From the NCBI GenBank assembly GCA_910585875.1, contig CAJUIK010000015.1, positions 1 through 31,956 of the forward strand: a DNA stretch of 31,956 bases, given 5' to 3'. The first letter of the stretch is position 1. Each line of letters opens with the position of its first letter. This document shows, in pieces, positions 16,188 to 22,903 of the stretch. Both the position numbers and the translations under genes were made by a program. The notes under the pieces were generated by a model. The model saw nothing but the letters and a program-made list of their open reading frames with translations. It was not told the origin of the DNA and made no database searches. Source of the stretch: an uncultured Eubacteriales bacterium (lineage in GTDB: Bacteria; Bacillota; Clostridia; Oscillospirales; Butyricicoccaceae).

Positions 16188-17225
16188 TCAGCCTTTGATG
16201 GAGATTTCCGTCCCCTGGTAATACCATTTCAGGATATCGCTGAAGCTCTTGCCTTCCAGCGCCAGAGCCCGGGCGCCATATTGGCTCAGGCCCACTCCAT
16301 GGCCATAGCCCAAAGTGGAAAAAACCAGGGCCTCCTCCGAGGCTTTGAGGGTGAAATTGGCGGAGTTGAGGCCCAACAGCCCCCGGACCTCGGCGCCGCT
16401 GACTCGCACGCCCCCCACCAGCACGTCGATCACGCCGCCGCTCTGGCTGCGATGGGAATCCCGGAACCAAGTATCCGCCGGCTGGCTGAAATCCGCCTCG
16501 GGATGGGCCGCCAAAAACGTTTCGGCAAATTGGCTGGGTTCGATGGAAACCTGCCCCTGGTATTTGGGGCAGTCTTGTTCGCCGGGGCTTTCCACGCTGG
16601 TCAGATAGGGGTGGCTGGCGCCCCAAACGTCCAAAGAATCCTCCGTCCGGCCGGAAGAGGCGGCGTGAAACACCGCCGCAATGGGTTCGCCTTGGTAAGA
16701 GACCACCATGCCGTCGGTATCGCTGACGGCGCTGTCGATCACAGCCCGGTATTCCGCCGCGTCTTCGCCCCAGAGGCTCTCTTCCACCTGGTCCAGGTCC
16801 ACATAGGCTTTGCAATGGCTGAAATCGTCGCAGAGCTGAGCCCCCTTGTGGCTGTCAGGGATGTCCACCCCCTGCTCATAAGCCTGCAATTTATATAATG
16901 TATAGGTGCGGGCGGCCACCGCCTGGGCCTTCAGCGCCTCGGGAGGGAAGCTGGCCGGCATCTCGGCGGCCACCACGCCCCGAAGGTACTGGGACAGGGG
17001 CAAGGTCTCCGCCTGCCCCTGAATCAGCACAGTCACCTGGGTCTTTTCATCATAGCTTTGGGCGGATACCGGCGCCGCCTGGCCGTCCCGCGCTTCCTGG
17101 GTCTGCCCGGCCTCGCCGGTCCCTTCCGCCTGCTTGTCCTTTTGCCCGTCCATACCCAAAGTCAGCAGGGGCAGGCCGTAGGCCAGCAGGGCTGTAATCA
17201 TCGCCGCAGTCAACAACCGTTTCAT
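16188..17225 (-). CDS. spoIID: Stage II sporulation protein D
   Basis: This 345-residue protein is the lytic transglycosylase of the engulfment complex, acting on peptidoglycan outside the mother-cell membrane. The N-terminal membrane anchor (about 4-24) is followed by a low-complexity stretch and the SpoIID domain. The catalytic glutamate is Glu88 in VVAAEMPASFPPEALKAQ. Cys132 and His137 in LCDDFSHCKAY have the spacing of the zinc-binding pair described for clostridial SpoIID. The C-terminal motif LGYGHGVGLSQYGA is at about 308-321. ATG 17225 follows AAAGGAGG by 9 bases. The SpoIIQ-like gene follows after 121 bases, a linkage common in Clostridia. SpoIIM and SpoIIP are not in the window. Confidence 0.93.
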   Translation of the reverse strand: MKRLLTAAMITALLAYGLPLLTLGMDGQKDKQAEGTGEAGQTQEARDGQAAPVSAQSYDEKTQVTVLIQGQAETLPLSQYLRGVVAAEMPASFPPEALKAQAVAARTYTLYKLQAYEQGVDIPDSHKGAQLCDDFSHCKAYVDLDQVEESLWGEDAAEYRAVIDSAVSDTDGMVVSYQGEPIAAVFHAASSGRTEDSLDVWGASHPYLTSVESPGEQDCPKYQGQVSIEPSQFAETFLAAHPEADFSQPADTWFRDSHRSQSGGVIDVLVGGVRVSGAEVRGLLGLNSANFTLKASEEALVFSTLGYGHGVGLSQYGARALALEGKSFSDILKWYYQGTEISIKG

Positions 17226-17258
17226 CGGTCTTTTCCTCCTTTTTTCAGGGCTGTTTTA

Positions 17259-17287
17259 TCCCTATGCGCCGGCGGGAAAAGATATGC
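17259..17287 (-). promoter_or_regulatory. Possible sigma-E promoter of spoIID
   Basis: Minus strand GCATATC (17287-17281), 14-base spacer, CATAGGGA (17266-17259). This resembles the sigma-E pattern (KMATATT, 14 bases, CATACAHT) at the -35 and the CATA core, but the 3' half of the -10 is poor. SpoIID is a known sigma-E target in other spore formers. Confidence 0.4.
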
Positions 17288-17308
17288 CTATTTTTTTGAA
17301 CCGGAATA

Positions 17309-17317
17309 TGCTACAAT
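17309..17317 (+). promoter_or_regulatory. Possible extended -10 promoter for the membrane protein gene at 17445
   Basis: TGCTACAAT at 17309-17317 is an extended -10 element without a clear -35. The leader that follows contains two short hairpins (GTCGGC/GCCGAC at 17325-17339; GGCTGA/TCAGCC near 17352-17367) before the AAAGGAG of the next gene. Confidence 0.4.
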
Positions 17318-17444
17318 AGGTTCGTCGGCAAAGCCGACAGGCATACTATGAGGCTGATTGCTCAGCCGGCTTTGGCGACGGCGCCAGCGGACTTTGACGC
17401 AAAGGGCCCGGCGGCAGGCGCCTGAGCTGAAAAGGAGTTATCGA

Positions 17445-18269
17445 ATGAATAAGAAAAAACTGTTGACTTATCTGCTGCCTCTGGCAGGAGGGGCGGCGGC
17501 CGCCGGCCTTCGCTATGCCGCCGTTCAGCGGGCGGTAGACCCGGGCACCGGCATCCCCGTTTCCCCCGGCTGGATCGGCGCCTCCTACGCCGCGATGGCC
17601 GCCGCCGGGGCCCTGGCTCTGATTTACAGCCTGCTCCAAGGGAAAAAGCAGGCGAAAAACCCCCGGTCGGCCCGAAGCCTGCCCGTCAAAGGGCTGACGG
17701 CGGCGGCCAGCCTGCTGCTGGTCTTGGCCGCCAGCGCTGCGTTTTTCTCCCTGGCCGGGCAGGGCTCTTCCCCTATGACCATGGCCCAAGCCGCCCTGTC
17801 CCTGGCCTGCGGCGCCGCCGTGTTCGCCGCCTTCAAGGCGGAGGGAAGCCAATCAGAAGCCGTCGGCCTTCTGACCTTAGCCCCTGTGTTCTATTCCGCT
17901 TTCCAGCTTTTATCCTTTTACCGGGCCAACAACGCAAACCCGCTGATTTATAGTTTCGCCGCCGAGCTTTTCGCTTATATTGCCGTCATGTTCGCCTTTT
18001 ATGCGGCGTCCGCCGTCCATTTTGGCAAACCCCGGCCCCGGCTCCAACTGTTCTGCTGCCTGACGGGCCTTTTCCTGCTGACCGCCGTGCTGCTCAGCGA
18101 CAATCTGCTTCCCTTTTTCACCAAGGGATACGTTCATCTTTCCACAGCGGATCTGCTGTCCATGGCCGCTTTCCTGGCGCTGCTCTGCGCCCAGCTCTGG
18201 CCCCTGGAGCCTGCGCCCGCTCAGGAAGGGGAGCCCGGCCCGGATTCCCCTTCCACCCCCGCCGATTGA
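17445..18269 (+). CDS. Polytopic membrane protein of unknown function
   Basis: This 274-residue protein starts MNKKKLLTYLLPLAGG at ATG 17445, 7 bases after AAAGGAG; the frame stays open upstream, but that part is Arg-rich and has no initiation signal. I count about eight membrane segments (near 5-24, 45-66, 83-105, 112-130, 138-158, 165-193, 200-223 and 232-253) and a Pro/Glu-rich C-terminal tail. No family is recognised. It is divergent from spoIID and directly upstream of the spoVA operon, separated by its own terminator, so a sporulation role is possible but only by position. Confidence 0.75.
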   Translation: MNKKKLLTYLLPLAGGAAAAGLRYAAVQRAVDPGTGIPVSPGWIGASYAAMAAAGALALIYSLLQGKKQAKNPRSARSLPVKGLTAAASLLLVLAASAAFFSLAGQGSSPMTMAQAALSLACGAAVFAAFKAEGSQSEAVGLLTLAPVFYSAFQLLSFYRANNANPLIYSFAAELFAYIAVMFAFYAASAVHFGKPRPRLQLFCCLTGLFLLTAVLLSDNLLPFFTKGYVHLSTADLLSMAAFLALLCAQLWPLEPAPAQEGEPGPDSPSTPAD

Positions 18270-18287
18270 AATCCCTCGCGATTCTGC

Positions 18288-18328
18288 CCGAGGCCCGCGC
18301 TCCCGAAGCGCAGGCCTCGGTTTTTTTT
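18288..18328 (+). terminator. Terminator of the membrane protein gene
   Basis: Stem CCGAGGCC (18288-18295) with GGCCTCGG (18313-18320), an inner GCGCT/AGCGC pairing, then eight T at 18321-18328. Confidence 0.93.
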
Positions 18329-18344
18329 GCGTCCAAGGCCGGCA

Positions 18345-18373
18345 GTATATTCGCGCAGGCCTGGAGCATACTA
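18345..18373 (+). promoter_or_regulatory. Sigma-G (forespore) promoter of the spoVA operon
   Basis: GTATA at 18345-18349, 17-base spacer, CATACTA at 18367-18373. This matches the forespore sigma-G pattern (GHATR, 17-18 bases, CATNHTA) and lies 45 bases before spoVAC. spoVA is a sigma-G operon in other spore formers. Confidence 0.75.
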
Positions 18374-18417
18374 AGGGCAAAATCCATGCCGGGACAGCCG
18401 GCGGAAAGGGTTGACCT

Positions 18418-18858
18418 ATGGAGAATATCACCAATCAAGAATACAAAAAAATCTATCAGAAAGCCTCGCCCCGGTCGCCGCTGCTCAAAGACGTGCTGCT
18501 GGCCTTTCTGGTAGGCGGCGCCATCTGCGCTTTGGGGCAGGGGCTGAAAAACTATTTCATCAGCCGGGGGCTGGACGACAAAGCCGTCAGCTCCTGTCTG
18601 TCCATCACGCTGGTCTTTTTCGGCGTGTTGCTGACCGACCTGAATATTTACCCTAAAATCGCCAAATTCGCCGGCGCCGGCACCATCGTGCCCATCACCG
18701 GCTTCGCCAATTCCATCGCGGCGCCGGCTGTGGAATACAAAACCGAAGGCCTGGTGCTGGGAACCTGCGTCAAGATGTTCACCATTGCCGGCCCTGTGCT
18801 GGCCTGCGGCCTGACGGCCTCGGTGATCTACGGTCTGATTTATTATATCATGGGCTGA
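18418..18858 (+). CDS. spoVAC: Stage V sporulation protein AC
   Basis: This 146-residue inner-membrane protein belongs to the SpoVA complex that moves calcium-dipicolinate into the spore and releases it at germination. Recognisable segments are LLAFLVGGAICALGQG, ITLVFFGVLLTDLNIYP, the loop FAGAGTIVPITGFANSIAAP and EYKTEGLVLGTCVKMFTIAG. Four membrane segments are expected. In Bacillus SpoVAC acts as a mechanosensitive channel. ATG 18418 follows AAAGGG by 7 bases. It is the first gene of spoVAC-spoVAD-spoVAE; a hairpin overlaps its stop codon. Confidence 0.95.
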   Translation: MENITNQEYKKIYQKASPRSPLLKDVLLAFLVGGAICALGQGLKNYFISRGLDDKAVSSCLSITLVFFGVLLTDLNIYPKIAKFAGAGTIVPITGFANSIAAPAVEYKTEGLVLGTCVKMFTIAGPVLACGLTASVIYGLIYYIMG

Positions 18859-18874
18859 ATGCTTTCATTCAGCC
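18853..18874 (+). other. Hairpin between spoVAC and spoVAD
   Basis: GGCTGAATG (18853-18861), loop CTTT, CATTCAGCC (18866-18874): a perfect 9-bp stem that includes the spoVAC stop codon. Only four T follow, after GGA, so it is a weak terminator or an RNA processing/stability element within the operon. Confidence 0.5.
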
Positions 18875-18893
18875 GGATTTTGGAGAGAACGCT

Positions 18894-19898
18894 ATGAAAA
18901 AAATCGGAAACACATATTGCTTTGAAGACCCGCCTCGGGTCCTTTCCTATGCCTCCACGGTGGGCAAAAAAGAGGGGGAAGGGCCCCTCAGCCGGGATTT
19001 TGACTATATCAGCGACGACAATACCTTTGGGGAACAGAGCTGGGAAAAGGCGGAAAGCCGGATGATGTCCATGGCCCTGGAGCGGGTTTTGGCCAAAGGC
19101 AGCCTGACCGCCAGCCAGCTGGGCTGCATCTTGGGCGGCGACCTGCTCAACCAGTGCATCAGCACCACCTTTGCCTTGCGGCCCAGCAACGTGCCGTTTT
19201 TCGGGCTGTACGGCGCCTGCTCCACCATGGCGGAGGGGCTGCTGCTGGCCGCCTGCCTGGTGGACGGGGAGTTTGAGTCCACGGCCTGCGCCATCACCTC
19301 CTCCCATTTCTGCTCCGCCGAGCGCCAATACCGGTATCCGCTGGAATACGGCGGCCAAAGGCCCCAAACCGCCCAGTGGACGGCCACCGCCGCCGGCGCC
19401 GTCATCCTGCAAAAAGGGGGCAAGGGGGTAAAAGTCACCCGGGCCACGCCGGGGCGCATCGCCGACCCGGGCGTCGCCGCCCAGGCCAATATGGGGGCGG
19501 CCATGGCCCTTTCCGCCTATCAAACCCTGAGCCGGTTTTTCCAAGACACCAAGACCTGCCCCACAGATTACGATTTGATCGTCACCGGCGATTTGGGCCG
19601 GGTGGGCCGCCAGATTGTCATCGAGCTGTTTCAGCGGGACAAAATCGATATCAAGCCAGTATACGACGACTGCGGCCTGATGCTCTATCACGGCGACCAG
19701 GACGTCCACGCCGGCGGCTCGGGCTGCGGCTGTTCGGCGGCCGTGCTGTGCTCCTATCTCCTCAAAGCCCTGGAGCAGAAGGTGCTGAAAAAGGTGCTGT
19801 TTTGCGGCACAGGCGCTCTGCTCAGCCCCACTTCGGCCAACCAGGGCCAAACCATCCCCGGCATCTGCCATCTCGTCTGTCTGGAGGCTGATCACTAA
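18894..19898 (+). CDS. spoVAD: Stage V sporulation protein AD
   Basis: This 334-residue soluble protein has a thiolase-like fold; in Bacillus it binds dipicolinate directly on the SpoVA complex. Conserved stretches include ERVLAKGSLTASQLGCILGG, LYGACSTMAEGLLLAACLVD, the HFCSAERQYRYPLEYG segment and VTGDLGRVGRQI. ATG 18894 follows GGAGAG by about 6 bases. Its stop codon overlaps the spoVAE start by one base, which implies coupled translation. Confidence 0.95.
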   Translation: MKKIGNTYCFEDPPRVLSYASTVGKKEGEGPLSRDFDYISDDNTFGEQSWEKAESRMMSMALERVLAKGSLTASQLGCILGGDLLNQCISTTFALRPSNVPFFGLYGACSTMAEGLLLAACLVDGEFESTACAITSSHFCSAERQYRYPLEYGGQRPQTAQWTATAAGAVILQKGGKGVKVTRATPGRIADPGVAAQANMGAAMALSAYQTLSRFFQDTKTCPTDYDLIVTGDLGRVGRQIVIELFQRDKIDIKPVYDDCGLMLYHGDQDVHAGGSGCGCSAAVLCSYLLKALEQKVLKKVLFCGTGALLSPTSANQGQTIPGICHLVCLEADH

Positions 19899-20254
19899 TG
19901 GAATATGTACGCGCGTTTCTCACAGCCGGCGTCATCTGCGCCGTCAGCCAAGTGCTGATCGACCGAACCAAGCTGACTCCCGGGCGGATTTTAGTCAGCT
20001 ATGTGACGCTGGGCGTCGTCCTCACCGGCTTGGGCCTGTATGAACCCCTCGTCAAATGGGGCGGCGCCGGCGCCACTGTGCCTCTGCTGGGCTTTGGCTA
20101 TGCGATGGCCGAAGGGGTGAAAGAGGCCGTGGCCCAACAGGGCTTTTTGGGCGTTTTCACCGGCGGCCTCTCCGCCACAGCCGGAGGCATCGCGGCGGCG
20201 GTGGTGTTTTCCTTCATCGGCGCCATGATTTTCAAAAGCCGCGACAAGGGATAG
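19898..20254 (+). CDS. spoVAE: Stage V sporulation protein AE (SpoVAEb type)
   Basis: This 118-residue membrane protein has FLTAGVICAVSQVLIDRTKL at the N-terminus, VSYVTLGVVLTGLGLYEPLV, the SpoVAC/AE-like loop WGGAGATVPLLGFG and a final segment GGIAAAVVFSFIGAMIF. It is related to SpoVAC and forms part of the dipicolinate channel. It is the last gene of the operon; no hairpin with a T run is evident in the 40 bases after the stop. Confidence 0.94.
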   Translation: MEYVRAFLTAGVICAVSQVLIDRTKLTPGRILVSYVTLGVVLTGLGLYEPLVKWGGAGATVPLLGFGYAMAEGVKEAVAQQGFLGVFTGGLSATAGGIAAAVVFSFIGAMIFKSRDKG

Positions 20255-20294
20255 GGATCCAAGCCGTAAATTCTGCCATTCCCGCCATAAATTC

Positions 20295-20323
20295 TTGACG
20301 CCGCCCCGCCGGCGTGGTATACT
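20295..20323 (+). promoter_or_regulatory. Promoter of tRNA-Leu
   Basis: TTGACG (20295-20300), 17-base spacer, TATACT (20318-20323), with the tRNA beginning 17 bases later. Confidence 0.8.
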
Positions 20324-20340
20324 TTTCCCGCAGGAAACAG

Positions 20341-20427
20341 GCCGCTGTGGCGGAACTGGCAGACGCAAGGGACTTAAAATCCCTCGGCGGAAACGTCGTA
20401 CCGGTTCGATCCCGGTCAGCGGCACCA
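20341..20427 (+). tRNA. tRNA-Leu (anticodon TAA)
   Basis: The acceptor stem GCCGCTG (20341-20347) pairs with CAGCGGC, and CCA is encoded (20425-20427). The anticodon stem AGGGA (20368-20372) pairs with TCCCT (20380-20384), with loop CTTAAAA, giving anticodon TAA at 20375-20377, which reads UUA. A long variable arm (CGGCGGAAACGTCG) and T loop GTTCGAT confirm a class II leucine tRNA of 87 bases. Confidence 0.97.
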
Positions 20428-20435
20428 GAATGAAT

Positions 20436-20476
20436 AAGTCCCGCTTTTCGAACGATTTTATCGAAAAGCGGGACTT
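20436..20476 (+). repeat. 16-bp perfect inverted repeat just after tRNA-Leu
   Basis: AAGTCCCGCTTTTCGA (20436-20451) is repeated inverted at 20461-20476 with a 9-base loop. It begins 9 bases after the tRNA CCA end. It may terminate the tRNA transcript, although no T run follows; the position also suits the edge of an inserted segment. Confidence 0.75.
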
Positions 20477-20558
20477 GTCATATGCAGAAGACCTTGAAAT
20501 ACAGGGCCTTTCCATGGCGGCGACACAAATGTGAATTGAGGGGAACGGAGGGGTTTCC

Positions 20559-21890
20559 ATACATAGACCATTCAAACAGTATATCAAACAGGCTATCATA
20601 GAAAAATGTTCGCAGCTTCAGAGCTTTCATTGGCATTTATGGCTTGCATTGTGCTCCCTTGCGTTGATTCCCGCCGTATATCAGGCCGTCAAAACCTTTT
20701 TGATTTCTGCCAGCGGCCAAATCGAGGCGTTCCATATTATCGGGCAAATGGAGTGGTTTGATCTGATCAATGAAACCCTGCAAGCATTTCTAATTGTCCC
20801 GCTTTATTCCGTATTAAATCAGATATTCAAAAAGCAAACAGACCGATTCGCAGGCGCTGCCTTCAAAATGGGGCTCCTTGTCTTTGTTTTGTATGCCGTT
20901 TTTTCCATTGGCGTTTTTCTTTATGGGACTATATTGATAAAGGCCATGAACACGGACGGTATTGAACTTGCCGCCGTCAGCCGATACCTTTATTTAGAAA
21001 CCGCTGCTTTCATGATCGGAATCGTCGTAAACTTTGTCAATGTTGTGTTTGTTGTTACAGAAAAGCATAGAAATGTTTATCTTTTCCTGATTATCAGAAC
21101 ATTGCTGTCCTTGGCGGCGGACTTTTTCTTGATACCTCATTTGTCTATCTACGGGGCAGCGGTTTCTAATATAGTCGTAAACACAATACTTGCGCTGGCC
21201 AGCGTCTCGCTTTTGTATACGCAAAAGCATTTCAAATTCTGCCGATTTCAAAAGTCTGATTTTACTCTTTTGAAAGAATGGTGCAGAATTGGCCTTTTTT
21301 CAGGATTGAATCAATTCCTGGATAATTTTATCTATGCCGTTATGGTTTGCAAAATGGTCAATATGGTGGAAGAACAAGGAAACTACTGGCTCGCCAACAA
21401 TTTTATTTGGGGCTGGCTGCTGATCCCCATATCGGCGCTTGCAGAAGTCATCCGTTCTGACTGTAAAAATGGATACGCAGAATTGAAACGGTTCAATTAT
21501 TATTTCATTGCGTGCGCCGCTATTGTTCTTTGGGCGCTCTCCGTTCCCGCTTGGAAACCGTTCTTTTATTTTGCCGAAAACCTGCATAATGCAGACGAGA
21601 TAGCTGCTCTAACCATAAAACTTGTTCCCTTTTACATAGCCTACGCAGGTTGCGCGATCATTGACAATATTTTTATCGGGTTGGGGAAAACAGTATATAA
21701 CATGGTAAATTCGCTGATTATAAACCTTGGATATTACGGCGCTTTTTATGTGCTGGCCCTAACTCGCGCCATTGATTTTGATATGAATACCATTATTCTA
21801 ATGTTTGGATTTGGCATGGTATTTCATTTTGTGATTTCTTTTGTGGAAGAAAAAATTTTTCAAAGAAAGAATCGCATAGGATTACAATAG
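20559..21890 (+). CDS. MATE-family multidrug/organic cation transporter with apparent ATA start
   Basis: This is a polytopic protein of about 12 membrane segments and 443 residues when read from 20559; MATE proteins use an ion gradient to export drugs or organic cations. Recognisable MATE-like features are the N-terminal half ending near EKHRNVYLFLIIR, the paired internal repeat and the GLGKT loop late in the protein. Plausible sequence (HRPFKQYIKQAI and onward) extends 30 codons upstream of the first usual start, a TTG at 20649. The only good ribosome site, GGAGGGG at 20547-20553, stands just before an ATA codon at 20559. Either ATA is used as a rare start or the ATG was lost and the gene is weak or dead. 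The base composition is clearly more AT-rich than its neighbours, and it sits directly after a tRNA, which suggests transfer. Confidence is high for the family, low for the start. Confidence 0.78.
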   Translation: MHRPFKQYIKQAIIEKCSQLQSFHWHLWLALCSLALIPAVYQAVKTFLISASGQIEAFHIIGQMEWFDLINETLQAFLIVPLYSVLNQIFKKQTDRFAGAAFKMGLLVFVLYAVFSIGVFLYGTILIKAMNTDGIELAAVSRYLYLETAAFMIGIVVNFVNVVFVVTEKHRNVYLFLIIRTLLSLAADFFLIPHLSIYGAAVSNIVVNTILALASVSLLYTQKHFKFCRFQKSDFTLLKEWCRIGLFSGLNQFLDNFIYAVMVCKMVNMVEEQGNYWLANNFIWGWLLIPISALAEVIRSDCKNGYAELKRFNYYFIACAAIVLWALSVPAWKPFFYFAENLHNADEIAALTIKLVPFYIAYAGCAIIDNIFIGLGKTVYNMVNSLIINLGYYGAFYVLALTRAIDFDMNTIILMFGFGMVFHFVISFVEEKIFQRKNRIGLQ

Positions 21891-22128
21891 GCAGCGCCGT
21901 TGCAGCAGAGTTCTTTGGCCGCGTCACGCTTTAGAACAGATTTCCCCGGAGAGCCGGCGAAATCCTTTCGGCGCGTTCGCGCCGCCCGGGAAAATCTTCG
22001 ATTTTTTGGGATTTTCTTTCTCTTCGCCTTTGCGGATTTTCCAGGCGCCGCGGCGGAGCAGACAAAAAAACGCCCGCGAAGGGGCGTTTTTTCAGTCGCT
22101 TAAATTTTGAAATTTTGCCGCATAGGTC
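21891..22128 (+). other. Gene-free stretch after the MATE gene with terminator
   Basis: No convincing gene is present. A dense GC inverted repeat lies near 21945-21992. A terminator with stem CGCCC/GGGCG (22071-22075, 22082-22086), flanked by A6 and T6 (22065-22070, 22087-22092), works in both directions and probably ends MATE transcription. Confidence 0.7.
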
Positions 22129-22157
22129 TTGAAATTTTTCTGCCAATCAGGTAGAAT
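22129..22157 (+). promoter_or_regulatory. Strong promoter before a structured non-coding region
   Basis: TTGAAA (22129-22134), 17-base spacer, TAGAAT (22152-22157). No credible reading frame with a ribosome binding site follows. Confidence 0.7.
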
Positions 22158-22163
22158 AATGTC

Positions 22164-22444
22164 GGAAACATAAATGCGGCAGGCCGCAGAGCGCTTCGAC
22201 CGCTCTACGGCCCTATACGAGTGAATCAGGCACTCAGCACAGTAGCATCGCTACGCCACAGACGTTATTATATCCGATTCAGAGGCCTTTTTCAAGGCTG
22301 GACTGCGCGAATTATTTCCCAACCCGCGTTCCGAGCGCAGCGGCCGGAGAGAACTGTCGAGGAGCGGAGCGTGGCGCGGCTGCGAATCGCATTGATTGAT
22401 GAAATCAAGGCGGCGCTGAGACGATATGCTCGGCCCGCCTTTTT
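22164..22444 (+). ncRNA. Candidate structured non-coding RNA, about 280 bases, family not recognised
   Basis: A strong promoter ends at 22157 and an intrinsic terminator lies at 22407-22444 (stem AAGGCGG/CCGCCTT with inner GCTGAG/CTCGGC and T5). Between them are nested helices: GGCCG and AGAGCG with CGCTCT and CGGCC (22182-22212), GAGTG/CACTC, GTAGC/GCTAC, and CTGCGC/GCGCAG (22303-22308 with 22335-22340). An open frame from GTG 22221 exists, but it has no ribosome binding site and runs through the terminator. I find no T-box, 6S, SRP, tmRNA or RNase P landmark. It could be an unknown small RNA or a leader whose gene has been lost. Confidence 0.5.
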
Positions 22445-22453
22445 ATGTTTCTG

Positions 22454-22720
22454 GTAGATCTGCCGGGGATCGCGAAGAGCCCTGTTCTTCATCCCCAGGA
22501 CGGCGGAAGCGCAACCGCCGTTCTCCCCTGACCTCGGGAGAAGGGCCCCCCATACCCCCTTCTCCCGGGCGGGGAAACCTGCTGAAATGAAATTCCTTCC
22601 CCGCCCGCCGATTTTTTCAGCAGATCTACTTGGAACAACATAACCGTCGAAGGCGGCTTTTCCGCCGTCGTCGCCATACGGCCCGCTTCACGCGCCTGTT
22701 CCGGCGCGGAGGCGGGCCGT
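22454..22720. repeat. Cluster of inverted repeats in a gene-free region
   Basis: Outer 10-bp inverted repeat GTAGATCTGC (22454-22463) / GCAGATCTAC (22620-22629) encloses three hairpins: ACGGCGG/CCGCCGT (22500-22521), CGGGAGAAGGG/CCCTTCTCCCG (22535-22567) and CGGGCGGGGAA/TTCCCCGCCCG (22566-22607, then six T). A further hairpin, ACGGCCCGC..GCGGGCCGT with inner GCGCC/GGCGC, is at 22678-22720. The first part resembles a small non-autonomous element (MITE-like) or stacked terminators. No gene is seen from 22445 to 22835. Confidence 0.5.
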
Positions 22721-22835
22721 TCGGCGTCTTCAGCCCGTTTTTCAGGAGGGAGGCAAGGCGGACCTACCCCTTGTTTTCATCAAATTGCATAAAAATCGGG
22801 TCAGGAATTTGGCGGAGTTCACCAAAGCCTTTCAT

Positions 22836-22864
22836 TTGACAATTCCCGGAGAAAAGGGTAAGAT
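22836..22864 (+). promoter_or_regulatory. Sigma-A promoter of the amidohydrolase gene at 22904
   Basis: TTGACA (22836-22841), 17-base spacer, TAAGAT (22859-22864): near consensus, with a leader of about 33 bases. Confidence 0.85.
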
Positions 22865-22903
22865 AACAGAGTAGGAAACCAAAAATTGAGGAGGGTATTT
22901 CCC

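Noticed and set aside
22164..22444. T-box or other known riboswitch
   Set aside because: No T-box GGTGG-ACCGCG motif, no AGTA-type specifier arrangement, and no gene immediately downstream to regulate.
22221..22457. 78-codon frame in the structured RNA region
   Set aside because: It has no ribosome binding site, runs through the intrinsic terminator, and its product is Arg/Ala-rich without features.
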